Made by a program: the position numbers and the translations under genes
From: an uncultured Selenomonas sp.
GTDB taxonomy: Bacteria > Bacillota > Negativicutes > Selenomonadales > Selenomonadaceae
Direction of reading: 5' to 3'
Assembly (NCBI GenBank): GCA_900552565.1
Contig: USAK01000007.1
Coordinates: 1 to 64,000, forward strand
DNA length: 64,000 nucleotides
Shown: positions 1 through 9,601 of the stretch, piece by piece
How the letters are laid out: every line of letters begins with the position of its first letter
Numbering within the stretch: the first letter of the stretch is position 1
Notes under the pieces: model-generated
Told to the model about the DNA's origin: nothing
What the model saw: the letters and a program-made list of their open reading frames with translations, nothing else
The model's database searches: none

Positions 1-29
1 CGGGCACTTCCAATTCAATGCATATGAAA

Positions 30-106
30 TCTGCTCCCTCCGCGAGTATTAACTCTACAGGTTCTAAGGGTCAGGCCAAAGCCTTCTCAACACATGGTTC
101 CCCCGC
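30..106 (-). promoter_or_regulatory. TPP (thiamine pyrophosphate) riboswitch, THI element
   Basis: Read on the minus strand, this stretch carries the THI-box landmarks in the right order. They are a GGGG-rich P1 strand, a TTGAGA variant of the CTGAGA pyrimidine-sensor loop, ACCCTT, GAACCTG, TTAATACTCGCG (equivalent to TAATACCNGCG) and the closing GAGGGA. It begins about 25 bases after the stop of the exported-protein gene at 130. It would control a gene transcribed leftward beyond position 1, presumably for thiamine synthesis or uptake. The expression platform is cut off by the window edge. I see no convincing separate promoter, only an AT-rich TATAAA near 119-124. Confidence 0.88.
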
Positions 107-129
107 AAATAATTCAATTTTATATATCC

Positions 130-1245
130 TTATTTTTCCAAGGGCAGTTCCGTCGCCTTGGCACTAGCCAAAATCTCTGCCGGCACCTGTACATCTTCCA
201 GAGCATTGAAATCTTTGCCCTGCAGATGCAGGTCCACCGTGCTCTCGCGAATGTCCTTGAGCATTTCTTCGCGTTCTGCGCGCGTCAAATCGCGGCGCTT
301 GACGATGATGGAGGCAGCCTTGCGGATAGGCTCCGTTAGGTTCGCATGCATATCCGTCAGCAGATTTTTCTCCGTATCAATCGTGACCGTATAGGTGAAG
401 TCCGGCAGACTGCGGCAGATTTCTTCCATCGTCTTCTGCATGTCTTCATCCTTGGCCATCGGTTTGAGCTGCTCAAGCAGGAGTTTGCCAAAGGCCTTGC
501 CGTCTACCGTCACAAGATACGTCTGGCAGCTGCCATCCTGCACGCCGAACTGCACATTCTTCGCCATATCGATGAAGCCGTTCGTGAAAGCCTCGGCCCA
601 GAAGTCATTGACTTTCTTGTCTGCCGGCTTGCGCGGTGTCACAGATTTTTCCCAGGTGCCATGACCGAGCTTGCAGTAAAAGGCCGTGGCCTTCTCGGTC
701 TCACGGATATAATAGGCAATCTCGCGCTCAAAAGCGGGTGCTCCCGGCAGGGTAAACGTGATGTCGAGGCTGCCCTTCGCACGCGTGTACGGTTCCGAGA
801 CAAATGTGATATTGCTCGACATGACCGCACTGCCCATCGGCGCCGACGTTGCGAGGTCGAGGTCATACGTGCCGTTCTTCACTTCGGCCAGATGGTCAAA
901 AGCCATGTCCAGTGAGCTCTTTGCATCAGCTGGTTTTACCGCAGCGGGTTCCCCCGCTTTTTCTGCAGCCGTATCTTTTTTCTCTGCTTTTACGCCGGCA
1001 GCATCTTTGTCAGTTTTCCCCGTTTCTGTTGCCGCCTCTGCTTTTTCAGCCGGCACAGCCGCTGTGGTCTCCGCCGCTGTCTGTGCACCTGCTGACGCCG
1101 TCACCGCTGCTGCCGGTGCCGCCGCTGATGCAGCAAAGCCCGTATTCATGCCGTACGGTGCCGCGGCCATGGCCATACCGCAGAGTACTGCCATGATTTT
1201 TTTCTTCTTTTTGGTAAATCCCGTCGTGACCGTCATGAACCGCAT
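130..1245 (-). CDS. Exported protein of unknown function with Ala/Glu/Lys-rich linker
   Basis: This is a 371-residue protein with a clear signal peptide: a basic KKKKK patch near residue 12, a hydrophobic stretch, and a probable cleavage near the GFAASA segment at about residue 40. Residues 40-110 are a low-complexity Ala, Glu, Lys, Thr and Pro linker. Residues 110-371 form a globular domain with alternating strand-like patterns, loosely reminiscent of LolA/LppX-type lipid-binding folds; that comparison is inference only. There is no lipobox, so it is probably periplasmic or surface-exposed rather than a lipoprotein. A GGAGGG site 7 bases before the ATG supports this start. It stands alone between the trpG terminator and the TPP riboswitch. 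No function is assigned. Confidence 0.75.
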   Translation of the reverse strand: MRFMTVTTGFTKKKKKIMAVLCGMAMAAAPYGMNTGFAASAAAPAAAVTASAGAQTAAETTAAVPAEKAEAATETGKTDKDAAGVKAEKKDTAAEKAGEPAAVKPADAKSSLDMAFDHLAEVKNGTYDLDLATSAPMGSAVMSSNITFVSEPYTRAKGSLDITFTLPGAPAFEREIAYYIRETEKATAFYCKLGHGTWEKSVTPRKPADKKVNDFWAEAFTNGFIDMAKNVQFGVQDGSCQTYLVTVDGKAFGKLLLEQLKPMAKDEDMQKTMEEICRSLPDFTYTVTIDTEKNLLTDMHANLTEPIRKAASIIVKRRDLTRAEREEMLKDIRESTVDLHLQGKDFNALEDVQVPAEILASAKATELPLEK

Positions 1246-1268
1246 CGAACATCCCTCCTCTATTTCCC

Positions 1269-1286
1269 AGTCTGCCCCAGCAGACT
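1269..1286 (-). other. Hairpin in the 5' leader of the exported-protein gene
   Basis: A perfect 7-bp stem with a 4-base loop (arms AGTCTGC and GCAGACT) lies about 25 bases upstream of the start codon and just before the GGAGGG ribosome-binding site. It has no T-run on the minus strand, so it is not a terminator for upstream transcription. It may stabilise the mRNA or affect translation; the role is not evident. Confidence 0.4.
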
Positions 1287-1356
1287 TTTCCTGCTGTGCT
1301 TCTTTTCTTTTGCTTGTCTTTTGTTCGATACTCTATGGTATTCTCTGAGATAACAG

Positions 1357-1382
1357 AAAAATCCTTCCCCAAAGAAGGATTT
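1357..1382 (-). terminator. Rho-independent terminator after trpG
   Basis: On the minus strand an AAATCCTTC / GAAGGATTT stem closes a short G-rich loop and is followed by a T-run. It lies about 25 bases downstream of the trpG stop and would end the trp transcript. Confidence 0.75.
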
Positions 1383-1407
1383 CCTAGATTTCCCTGAAAT
1401 TTATTTG

Positions 1408-1980
1408 TTATTTTTGCAGATGGCGCAGGAAATTCTGCATCATGACCCTGCCATCGGGTGTCAGGATGGACTCGGGATGGAACTGGATGCCCTCGATATC
1501 CTTTTCCCTGTGGCGTACGCCCATAATCATGCCGCCCTCGAGCTCACTCGTGACTTCAAGGCAGTCCGGCAGCGTCGCGCGGTCGATAATCAGCGAATGG
1601 TAGCGGCCGACTTCAATATTCTGCGGCAGACCCTCATAAAGACCGCGGCCATTATGATGAAGCGGTGAGACTTTGCCATGGATGATTTCACCGGCGCGCA
1701 CGATTTTGCCGCCAAATACCTCGCCGATAGCCTGATGGCCGAGGCAGATGCCGAGGATTGGCACGGTGCCACCGAGCTCGCGGATGATATCTTCACTGAT
1801 GCCCGCGTCTTTTGGCACGCCGGGCCCCGGCGAAATCACGATGCCGTCGTAATGCTTCGCCGCGACCTCCTTGACGGTCGTCTGGTCATTGCGGATGACT
1901 TCGACCTCAGCACCGAGCTCTGCGAGCAGCTGGTAGACATTATACGTGAAGGAATCATAATTATCTAAAAGCAACAACAT
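1408..1980 (-). CDS. trpG: Anthranilate synthase component II (glutamine amidotransferase)
   Basis: This 190-residue class I glutamine amidotransferase supplies ammonia to TrpE for anthranilate formation from chorismate. The N-terminus MLLLLDNYDSFTYN, the nucleophile motif GICLGHQ and the C-terminal HPES carrying the catalytic His and Glu are all present. The start at 1980 overlaps the end of trpE by 20 bases. It is chosen over an upstream in-frame ATG at 2007 because GGAGG sits about 9 bases ahead and family members begin here. It is the last gene of the trp operon. As in many Firmicutes, the subunit could also serve para-aminobenzoate synthesis; no pabA-like second copy is visible here. It is not fused to trpD. 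Confidence 0.95.
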   Translation of the reverse strand: MLLLLDNYDSFTYNVYQLLAELGAEVEVIRNDQTTVKEVAAKHYDGIVISPGPGVPKDAGISEDIIRELGGTVPILGICLGHQAIGEVFGGKIVRAGEIIHGKVSPLHHNGRGLYEGLPQNIEVGRYHSLIIDRATLPDCLEVTSELEGGMIMGVRHREKDIEGIQFHPESILTPDGRVMMQNFLRHLQK

Positions 1981-3460
1981 TGTTTTCAACCTCCTCCACG
2001 ACCTCAAACAGAGCTTTCGACTTCTGCAGGATTTCCTGATACTCTTTTTCCGCTACGGAATCCGCGACAATGCCCGCGCCCGACTGGATGACCGCGGTAT
2101 CATCGTTTTCGATGCGCATCGTGCGCAGAGTGATGCACATATCCATATTGCCGCAGAAATCCATGTAGCCGACGGTGCCGGAATACGAATTGCGCTTCAC
2201 AGGCTCAAGTTCGTTGATAATTTCCATCGCCCTGAGTTTCGGCGCGCCGCTGACTGTGCCCGCGGGAAACGTCGCCCGCAGCACATCCATCGGCGTGTAG
2301 CCTTTCTTGAGTCTGCCGACAACTTCGGAGACCATGTGCATGACATGGCTGAAATACTCGACTTCGCGCAGTTTCGTCACGCGCACGCTGCCCGGCTCGC
2401 TGATGCGGCCGATATCGTTGCGCGCAAGGTCGACGAGCATCGAATGCTCGGCACATTCTTTCGTATCACTCTGCAGGTCTTTCTTGAGGGCTGCGTCCTC
2501 GGCTGCATCTTTGCCGCGGCGGCGCGTGCCGGCAATCGGGTACGTATAGACATGGTCGCCTGCCACCTTGACGAGCATCTCCGGCGAAGCACCGACGAGC
2601 TTGACGGGGCCAAAATTGAAGTAGAACATATACGGCGACGGATTGACCTGACGCAGACGGCGGTAGAAATGGAAGCACGGCTTCGTGATTTTCTCACGGA
2701 ACTGGCGCGACGGTACGACCTGGAAGATATCGCCCGCAAAGATATGTTCCTTGGCCTTATGGATGGCATCGAGGAAATCCTGCGGAGCCTTGCCGAATTT
2801 CTTGAGAAAATCGATTTTCTCCCTTGGTTTCGCCTTAGGTGCTGCCTGCGGCGCAAGCGGTGCCGCGAGCTTCGCCTCGACTTCGGCGATTTTTTCACAG
2901 ACAGCATCATAGGCCTCGTCCGCACCGCGTCCCTTTGTATCCGCCAGGCAGATGAGCCGTGCATTGTTGTGCAGGGCATCGTAGACAACGAGCACGCGGC
3001 AAATCATAAACTGCCCCAAAAGCTCTTCGTCGCCGAGCTCCATGCCGCGCACGCGGTCAAAGGTCGCGACGATATCGTAGTTGAGATAGCCGACCATGCC
3101 GCCGTTCGCAAGCGGCAGCGAGGCATCCTCAACGGCCGGCTTGAAGCCCTGCATGTATTGCTTAATGGCCGCGACCGGCTCGCCCATGATGCATTTCATC
3201 AGGCCGTTCTCGTTAATCATGAGTTTGTCCTTGAAGACCTGCAGGCGGGCAAACGGTTCCGCCCCGATGAACGAAAAGCGGCCAAACTGCTGGTGCGTCG
3301 TATCGACGGATTCCAGGATGAAGCCCTTCTTCTCCCCGACTAATTTATAATAAACGGAAACCGGCGTATCGAGGTCCATGTTGATTTCTTTAGCTACAGC
3401 GATGAGATTTGTCTCTGCTGCCAGCTTGCGGAAGCCCTCCCGCGATGGTTTGATTTCCAT
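1961..3460 (-). CDS. trpE: Anthranilate synthase component I
   Basis: This 499-residue chorismate-binding enzyme makes anthranilate with TrpG, the first committed step of tryptophan synthesis. An ILES...FS segment near residues 48-62 matches the LLES-type tryptophan feedback site. The C-terminal chorismate domain shows GASPEMLV, PIAGTRRRG, the DLARNDIGR segment, GTVSGAPK and the GAGIVADS motif. Length is usual for the family. An AAGGAG site precedes the ATG. It is translationally coupled to trpG by a 20-base overlap and follows trpA after a 56-base gap. Placing trpE near the end of the operon rather than at its head is unusual. Confidence 0.96.
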   Translation of the reverse strand: MEIKPSREGFRKLAAETNLIAVAKEINMDLDTPVSVYYKLVGEKKGFILESVDTTHQQFGRFSFIGAEPFARLQVFKDKLMINENGLMKCIMGEPVAAIKQYMQGFKPAVEDASLPLANGGMVGYLNYDIVATFDRVRGMELGDEELLGQFMICRVLVVYDALHNNARLICLADTKGRGADEAYDAVCEKIAEVEAKLAAPLAPQAAPKAKPREKIDFLKKFGKAPQDFLDAIHKAKEHIFAGDIFQVVPSRQFREKITKPCFHFYRRLRQVNPSPYMFYFNFGPVKLVGASPEMLVKVAGDHVYTYPIAGTRRRGKDAAEDAALKKDLQSDTKECAEHSMLVDLARNDIGRISEPGSVRVTKLREVEYFSHVMHMVSEVVGRLKKGYTPMDVLRATFPAGTVSGAPKLRAMEIINELEPVKRNSYSGTVGYMDFCGNMDMCITLRTMRIENDDTAVIQSGAGIVADSVAEKEYQEILQKSKALFEVVEEVENNVVAFR

Positions 3461-3516
3461 GATACTCTCCTTCTTCCTATTCTTATCTTATCGCATGGCT
3501 GTTACGTACGCCGGCA

Positions 3517-4319
3517 TCAAGCCTTCTTGCCGTACGCCTCATCAAGAGCCGTGCGCATCGCGCGGATGAGTTCCATGGCCTCGTCGAATTTACCTTCAAG
3601 CAGGCGTCCGACGACGGCACTGCCGACGATGACGGCATCGCTGTGTGCGGCCGCATCGACAGCGGCTTCCGGCGAACCGATGCCAAAGCCGACAGCCAGA
3701 GGTGTATCCGTGAATTTGCGGGCCTTCGCGCAGACTTTGCCAATCGTGCTGTAATCGATTTTCTTGACGCCCGTGACGCCGTTATTCGAAACACAGTAGA
3801 TGAAGCCCGTCGCCCCCTTGCACGTCTCGGCCATACGCGCTTCCGTCGTGCCCGGCGTGATGAACTCGGCCAGATGGAAATCGTGGGCCGCACAGATTTT
3901 CCGCATTTCGCCCGATTCTTCATGCGGCACATCCGGCACGATGACGCCGTCCATGCCAGCTTCCTTGAAATCCGTGACAAAGCGTTCAAAACCGTAATGG
4001 TACATATTGTTGATGTAACCCATGCCAATCAGGGGAATCTCCGAGAATTTGCGGATTTCACGCACAATCTCAAGTTCTTTTTTGAGCGTCATGCCATTTT
4101 TAAGGGCCACGACCGAGGCATTCTGGATGACGGGACCGTCGGCCATCGGGTCCGAGAACGGCAGGCCGAGCTCGATGACATCAGCACCGGCCTTTTCAGC
4201 TTCGCGGACGGCCTTTAAGGTCGTTTCGACGTCGGGCGCGCCGGCCGTAATATAAATGAAGATTCCTTTTTTACCGGCTGCCTTGAGTTCAGCCATTTTT
4301 TTATCTAAACGCGTGCTCA

Positions 4320-4320
<1 letters not shown>
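3517..4320 (-). CDS. trpA: Tryptophan synthase alpha subunit
   Basis: This 267-residue TIM-barrel protein cleaves indole-3-glycerol phosphate to indole and glyceraldehyde 3-phosphate. The catalytic Glu and Asp lie in ELGLPFSDPMADGP, and the phosphate-binding GFGIGSPE segment is present. The ATG overlaps the trpB stop (TGATG), so translation is coupled for the alpha2beta2 complex. A GTG one codon upstream (4323) is a less likely start. Confidence 0.96.
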
Positions 4321-5507
<1,187 letters not shown>

Positions 5508-5543
5508 GTGATTTCTTCCTTTCTATCTAAAAACTTGCTTAAT

Positions 5544-6350
5544 TCAGGCAATCTCTCCTGCATGTTCCTGCTGAGGCATGCCAGCCTCAATCAGGAGACG
5601 CGTCTGGAGGCCAACATCCTCAGCCCTTACGAGCCCCTCGCCGACGAGGATGCCGTCGCAGCCGGCTTCGTGAAGCTTCCTCGCATCCTCTGCCGTGAAG
5701 ATGCCGCTTTCACTGATGAGGGTGCGGTTCTTATCGGCATAAGGCAAAAGCTCTAATGTCTGTTCAATCGAGGTCGTGAACGAGACGAGATTGCGGTTGT
5801 TGATGCCGATGAACTCCGCCGGCGTCGCAAGGGCCGCTTCCATGTCGCAGCGGTCATGCACCTCAATGAGGGCATCCATGCCTAACGACCAGGCCGTGTA
5901 GAGGAATTTTTTGAGTGTCTCTGGCGTCAGGATTCTCGCAATCAGCAGCACGGCGTTGGCGCCTAAGAGTCTTGCCTCATAAATCTGATACTCATCGATG
6001 ACGAAATCCTTGCGCAGAAGCGGCAGCTTGACCTCGCTGCGCACCTTACGGAAATCCTCATTGCAGCCGAGGAAATGCGGGTCCGTATGCACGGACAGCA
6101 TGCTCGCGCCGTTGTCCTCGTAGATATGGGCGAGCTCGACGACGGAATGATTGCGGCAAAGCCGGCCCTTGGCAGGACTTTGAAGCTTGCATTCCGCGAT
6201 GAGGTTCCATGGCTGACGGCGGAACCGTGCTGACATCTCGAAATTCCCGCAGACGAGCCGGCGCTTGACTTCGTCGAGCGGCAGCTCTTTTTTGGCTTCA
6301 GCCACGATATCTTTTTTCTTTTCGACAATCTCTGCTAAAATATCCCGCAA
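5544..6350 (-). CDS. trpC: Indole-3-glycerol phosphate synthase
   Basis: This roughly 268-residue TIM-barrel enzyme closes the indole ring of carboxyphenylaminodeoxyribulose phosphate. The ECKLQSPAKG loop (usual form EIKxxSPSKG), LLRKDFVIDEYQI and IGINNRNL segments identify it. Both plausible start codons are TTG. The one at 6356 overlaps the trpF stop but sits only 2 bases from GGAGG. The one at 6350 has an 8-base spacing and is preferred. It is second in the operon, tightly coupled to trpF. Confidence 0.94.
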   Translation of the reverse strand: MRDILAEIVEKKKDIVAEAKKELPLDEVKRRLVCGNFEMSARFRRQPWNLIAECKLQSPAKGRLCRNHSVVELAHIYEDNGASMLSVHTDPHFLGCNEDFRKVRSEVKLPLLRKDFVIDEYQIYEARLLGANAVLLIARILTPETLKKFLYTAWSLGMDALIEVHDRCDMEAALATPAEFIGINNRNLVSFTTSIEQTLELLPYADKNRTLISESGIFTAEDARKLHEAGCDGILVGEGLVRAEDVGLQTRLLIEAGMPQQEHAGEIA

Positions 6351-6352
6351 TT

Positions 6353-6985
6353 TCAATTCCTCCTGCTGTGTTCATTGATTTCATGCACCTTCGCCATGAA
6401 CGAGGCGATGCGCGCGGCCGACTTTTCTTTGTGGACCTCGAGGCTGCCCGAGACATCGACGGCAAACGGATGAAAAATCTGCTCTACCTCGCCGACATTG
6501 GCCTCACTGATGCCTCCGGCAATCAGTACCGGCTTTTTAACCGCCGCGATTTCCTGCTGTGCCTTCTGCCAGTTGAACGAGGTTCCCGTGCCGCCGGCCT
6601 CCCCCGGCCGGTAAGCATCGACGAGAATCATGTCTGCAGGGAAGGCGTTCGCAGCGTCAGCGGAAAAACCATCGCCGTAGCGGTAGGCTTTGATGACCGG
6701 CCGCCGAATCTCTCTGGCATAACCGGCATCCTCATGGCCATGCAGCTGGACAAAATCGAGCTGACACCGCGCGGCAATCTCATTGACCACCGCAGGGTCC
6801 GCATCGACGAAGACGCCGACTTTTTTGACCTTCTGCAGGGCCTGACTGATGTTCGCTGCCTCGCGGGGCTCGATGAAGCGGTGACTGTGACGCCAGAAGA
6901 TGAAGCCGATAAAATCTGCGCCAGCCTGTTCCGCTGCCTCAGCTGCCGCCAATGTCTTCATCCCACATAATTTTGCTTTGAGCAT
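6353..6985 (-). CDS. trpF: Phosphoribosylanthranilate isomerase
   Basis: This 210-residue TIM-barrel isomerase converts phosphoribosylanthranilate to the ribulose-phosphate substrate of TrpC. KLCGMK (usual KICGxT), GVFVDAD, QLHGHE, and a C-terminal DVSGSLE phosphate-binding segment are visible. The start at MLKAKLCGMK is preferred to an in-frame start at 7030 because a GAGGG site precedes it and the upstream extension would run into the T-box terminator. It is the first gene after the leader, an unusual leading position. Confidence 0.94.
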   Translation of the reverse strand: MLKAKLCGMKTLAAAEAAEQAGADFIGFIFWRHSHRFIEPREAANISQALQKVKKVGVFVDADPAVVNEIAARCQLDFVQLHGHEDAGYAREIRRPVIKAYRYGDGFSADAANAFPADMILVDAYRPGEAGGTGTSFNWQKAQQEIAAVKKPVLIAGGISEANVGEVEQIFHPFAVDVSGSLEVHKEKSAARIASFMAKVHEINEHSRRN

Positions 6986-7032
6986 CTTTCCATCCCTCAC
7001 AGTCTTTTGTCCATACCTATAAAATGACAATC

Positions 7033-7310
7033 AAAAAACCCCGCTGAGCATAATACTCAGCGGGGCGAAAATTCTTCGCGGTGCCACCCGTTTCAAACGG
7101 CCAATACAGAATAAGCCATTCCTCATTTCCGGTACGGGACTCCACATTGAGCCGATACCGTAGCCTTGTAACGGAGGCAGCCGTCCCAGCCTACTCTTTT
7201 TCTCTTCGATTTCGGTGGGCTCTCGCAGGACCATTCACAAAGCATATCACGCCGCACCTTGCACCAACCGGCGGCTCGCTGTAGAGATAGTGGCTTGGCT
7301 ACTATTTCCT
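7033..7310 (-). promoter_or_regulatory. tRNA-Trp T-box leader of the trp operon, with terminator
   Basis: This gene-free 377-base gap (7031-7407) is filled by a T-box on the minus strand. Stem I ends in a specifier loop reading GAATGGTCC, with codon UGG at 7231-7233, i.e. tryptophan. The antiterminator motif CGGGTGGCACCGCG lies at 7077-7090. Its bulge reads UGGC, whose last base can pair with the G73 discriminator of bacterial tRNA-Trp. The terminator is a 10-bp CCCCGCTGAG stem (7039-7065) with a six-T run at 7033-7038. Uncharged tRNA-Trp should favour antitermination and raise trp expression. Confidence 0.95.
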
Positions 7311-7354
7311 GTTCGATGATTTAGTGTAACTTTGTTAACTTGTTGATGGCTATT

Positions 7355-7383
7355 ATATTACTCGCCTTCCGGCAGGATGTCAA
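7355..7383 (-). promoter_or_regulatory. Sigma-70-type promoter of the trp operon
   Basis: On the minus strand, TTGACA (7378-7383) and TAATAT (7355-7360) are separated by 17 bases, a near-consensus housekeeping promoter. Initiation would fall near 7348, some 40 bases before T-box Stem I. Confidence 0.85.
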
Positions 7384-7407
7384 GTCCCTGCAGCAATTTT
7401 TTATTTA

Positions 7408-8154
7408 TCAATTGGACGCGCTGCTGCCATCTTCCGGCGCATCCATCATCGGGCCGCCCATCATGCCGCCTTCAGGACCGCCCTCGGGGCCACACTGCGG
7501 GCCATGTCCATGCGGGCCATAGCCATGAAATTTCTTCGGCAGAACATTGGCATCGACGCCGAGTTCCTTCGCCACATCGCCCCAGCGGTTGTTGATTTTC
7601 TTACGGTCGAGTACCGACTGGATATCTTTGTCCGAAGCCTTGGCCAAGGCTGCTGCGCATTCGATGTCACGCGGCTCATAGCCTTTCTTAAGCAGACTCA
7701 GGGCTTTGCTCTCATCGATATCGCCATCCTGGCTCAGATGCTGTGCCGTCATTGACTGACGGACTTCTTCGACTTTTTCGCGTGTCACACCAAGAGACTC
7801 ACCAATGTCACGCCAGTTCTTGTCATCCGTCTTGAGGGCCATGACTTCGTCAAAGGATTTGCCGCTGACCTTGGCAATCATAGCGGCCTGACCGATATTG
7901 CGGAAATCCTTCTTGTTCTCGATGGCGTTCTTGACCTGACTCTCGTCAACGCCGAACGTCTCAGCGATATGCTTAGCTGCCTCCGAAGCATCCATCTGCG
8001 GCATCTGTCCGTCAGGACGCTCCCCCTTGGCAAACATGCGGTGCTGCGCACCATCCTGGGACTGTGACTGTGCCGAAAGCACGCCAAAGCCGCCCGCCGT
8101 CAACACGAGGCCGGCCACAATGCCGGCAATCATCTTACACTGTGTGATCTTCAT
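7408..8154 (-). CDS. Exported protein with two internal repeats and Gly/His/Pro-rich tail
   Basis: This is a 248-residue secreted protein of unknown function. A signal peptide (basic KITQCK, then about 20 hydrophobic residues ending near VLSAQS) is followed by two related units of roughly 50 residues. The first runs from about 81 to 130, the second from about 156 to 207. Both contain a K-K-x(2-4)-R-(N/D)-I start, an AK helix, and a W-(R/G)-D-(I/V)-x3-LGV end. The tail is rich in Gly, His, Pro and Met (HGYGPHGHGP, GGMMGGPMM), which could bind metal. The start at 8154 is preferred over the ATG at 8163 because AAAGGCGATGG is then correctly spaced. It is probably monocistronic. Confidence 0.75.
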   Translation of the reverse strand: MKITQCKMIAGIVAGLVLTAGGFGVLSAQSQSQDGAQHRMFAKGERPDGQMPQMDASEAAKHIAETFGVDESQVKNAIENKKDFRNIGQAAMIAKVSGKSFDEVMALKTDDKNWRDIGESLGVTREKVEEVRQSMTAQHLSQDGDIDESKALSLLKKGYEPRDIECAAALAKASDKDIQSVLDRKKINNRWGDVAKELGVDANVLPKKFHGYGPHGHGPQCGPEGGPEGGMMGGPMMDAPEDGSSASN

Positions 8155-8370
8155 ATAATCCATCGCCTTTCTATTCAGCTCATTATCTTCTTATTCATCT
8201 TATAGCTATAGTCTAACGGCTGCGATTTAAGTTGGCTTTAGCAAGGAATTAGAAATCGATTGAATTTTGCCCCGGCAAATATTCCTGAAGTTTATTTCAA
8301 AAAAACAAGGAAAAAAGGCACAGAATGTCGTATAATAATAAATGCAGGTTATTATGGGAGAGAGGTGACT

Positions 8371-8580
8371 ATGATGACGGAACAGGAAATCGAGAAACTC
8401 GTTCAGGACAAGCTCAACGAAGCTTATAAGGAGAATGAGCCCCCGAAGAAGTTCTTCCTCACGGAAAATGGCCGTGGTGTCGTCGATGGCGGTGACATGT
8501 ACAACGCAGTTGTAGAGGATGTCCTTCGCATCGTGCAGAAAGCCATGACGGAAACGCTCAAGGCAGCACTCAAAAAATAA
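8371..8580 (+). CDS. Small conserved-looking protein, unknown function
   Basis: This 69-residue acidic-to-basic, largely helical protein begins MMTEQEIEKLVQDKL. The start at 8371 follows an AGAGAGGTGA ribosome-binding site. An in-frame upstream extension to 8260 has no such site and reads through AT-rich promoter-like DNA, including TATAAT at 8331-8336. No domain is recognised. It is a single-gene plus-strand unit with its own terminator, set among minus-strand genes. Confidence 0.7.
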   Translation: MMTEQEIEKLVQDKLNEAYKENEPPKKFFLTENGRGVVDGGDMYNAVVEDVLRIVQKAMTETLKAALKK

Positions 8581-8587
8581 GGTATAA

Positions 8588-8623
8588 AAAATCCGGCAGG
8601 AAATTCATCCTGCCGGATTTTTT
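8588..8623. terminator. Bidirectional-looking terminator after the small orphan gene
   Basis: A 12-bp AAATCCGGCAGG stem with an 8-base loop ends in a T-run on the plus strand and is flanked by A-residues on the other side. It sits directly after the plus-strand stop codon and could serve both strands. Confidence 0.85.
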
Positions 8624-8648
8624 GTGCTCAAAACCAAAGAAGGCAAAA

Positions 8649-8676
8649 GAAAAATCCGCAGATAAAATCTGCGGAT
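8649..8676 (-). terminator. Terminator after rpsI
   Basis: On the minus strand an ATCCGCAGAT / ATCTGCGGAT stem with a very short loop is followed by five Ts, 20 bases downstream of the rpsI stop. Confidence 0.82.
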
Positions 8677-8695
8677 GGTATTCTCGTATATACGA

Positions 8696-9088
8696 TTAAC
8701 GCTTCGAGAACTGGGAAGCCTTGCGGGCTTTCTTGAGACCGTATTTACGGCGCTCTTTCTCACGCGGGTCACGCGTAACAAAGCCAGCTTTTTTCAGAGC
8801 CGGACGGAGCTCAGCATTCATTTCCATGAGTGCACGGGTGATGCCGTGGCGGATTGCGCCAGCCTGACCCGTAACGCCGCCGCCAGCAACGTTAGCGATA
8901 ACATCGTACTTATCAACCGTCTCCGTGAGGTTCAGCGGCTGACGAACGATGAGTTCGAGCGTCTTAAGACCAAAATACTCTTCCATGTCGCGACCATTGA
9001 TCGTGACTTTGCCCTCGCCTGGAACCAGACGAACACGGGCAACGGACGACTTTCTGCGGCCAGTGCCGTAGTAGATGACTTCTGCCAT
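8696..9088 (-). CDS. rpsI: 30S ribosomal protein S9
   Basis: A 130-residue small-subunit head protein. It begins with [14 protein letters not shown] and ends with the conserved basic [14 protein letters not shown] tail that reaches the P-site tRNA. Length is normal. It forms the usual two-gene unit with rplM, 24 bases downstream of it. Confidence 0.98.
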   Translation of the reverse strand: MAEVIYYGTGRRKSSVARVRLVPGEGKVTINGRDMEEYFGLKTLELIVRQPLNLTETVDKYDVIANVAGGGVTGQAGAIRHGITRALMEMNAELRPALKKAGFVTRDPREKERRKYGLKKARKASQFSKR

Positions 9089-9112
9089 GTGTTATGTTCC
9101 TCCCTTTCCAGA

Positions 9113-9553
9113 TTAGCGGATGTTCAGCTCAAGCTTCTCCGGCTTCTGAGCTGCATGCGGATGCTCCGGGCCAGCGTAAACGCTGAGCTTGCGGTACATC
9201 TGAGCACCGAGACGGTTCTTCGGCAGCATGCCTTTGATAGCATGTTCAAGAACGCGCTCCGGGAAACGCTCGAGCATGTGGCCGGCAGCCGTGAAGGTCG
9301 TGCCGCCCTGGTAACCGGAATGACGGAAATACGTCTTATCCGTAAGTTTCTTACCCGTGAATTTTACTTTCTCTGCATTGATGACGATGACGTAATCACC
9401 CGTATCAACGTGCGGAGTAAAGGTCGGTTTATTTTTACCGCGAAGAACTTTTGCGACTTCAGCTGCGAGGCGGCCGACAGTCTGGCCTTCAGCGTCTACA
9501 ACGTACCATTTGCGTTCGATATTGGATGCATTTGCCATAAACGTTGTCTTCAT
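9113..9553 (-). CDS. rplM: 50S ribosomal protein L13
   Basis: This 146-residue large-subunit protein is identified by [17 protein letters not shown], the [11 protein letters not shown] segment and [20 protein letters not shown] site precedes the ATG. It is transcribed with rpsI from a strong promoter at 9665-9693 through a leader of about 100 bases that can fold (see separate entry). Confidence 0.98.
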   Translation of the reverse strand: MKTTFMANASNIERKWYVVDAEGQTVGRLAAEVAKVLRGKNKPTFTPHVDTGDYVIVINAEKVKFTGKKLTDKTYFRHSGYQGGTTFTAAGHMLERFPERVLEHAIKGMLPKNRLGAQMYRKLSVYAGPEHPHAAQKPEKLELNIR

Positions 9554-9601
9554 GCGATTTCCCCCCTAGAGTTTTTTTCAGTATCAATTTTCCATGTGTT
9601 A

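Noticed and set aside
1046-1372. An open frame overlapping the leader and start of the exported-protein gene
   Set aside because: It is in another frame of a clear signal-peptide gene, has no good start site and reads through the trpG terminator region.
7031-7234. A 67-codon open frame upstream of trpF that could look like a leader peptide
   Set aside because: It overlaps the T-box specifier, antiterminator and terminator; the tryptophan control is explained by the T-box rather than by ribosome-mediated attenuation.
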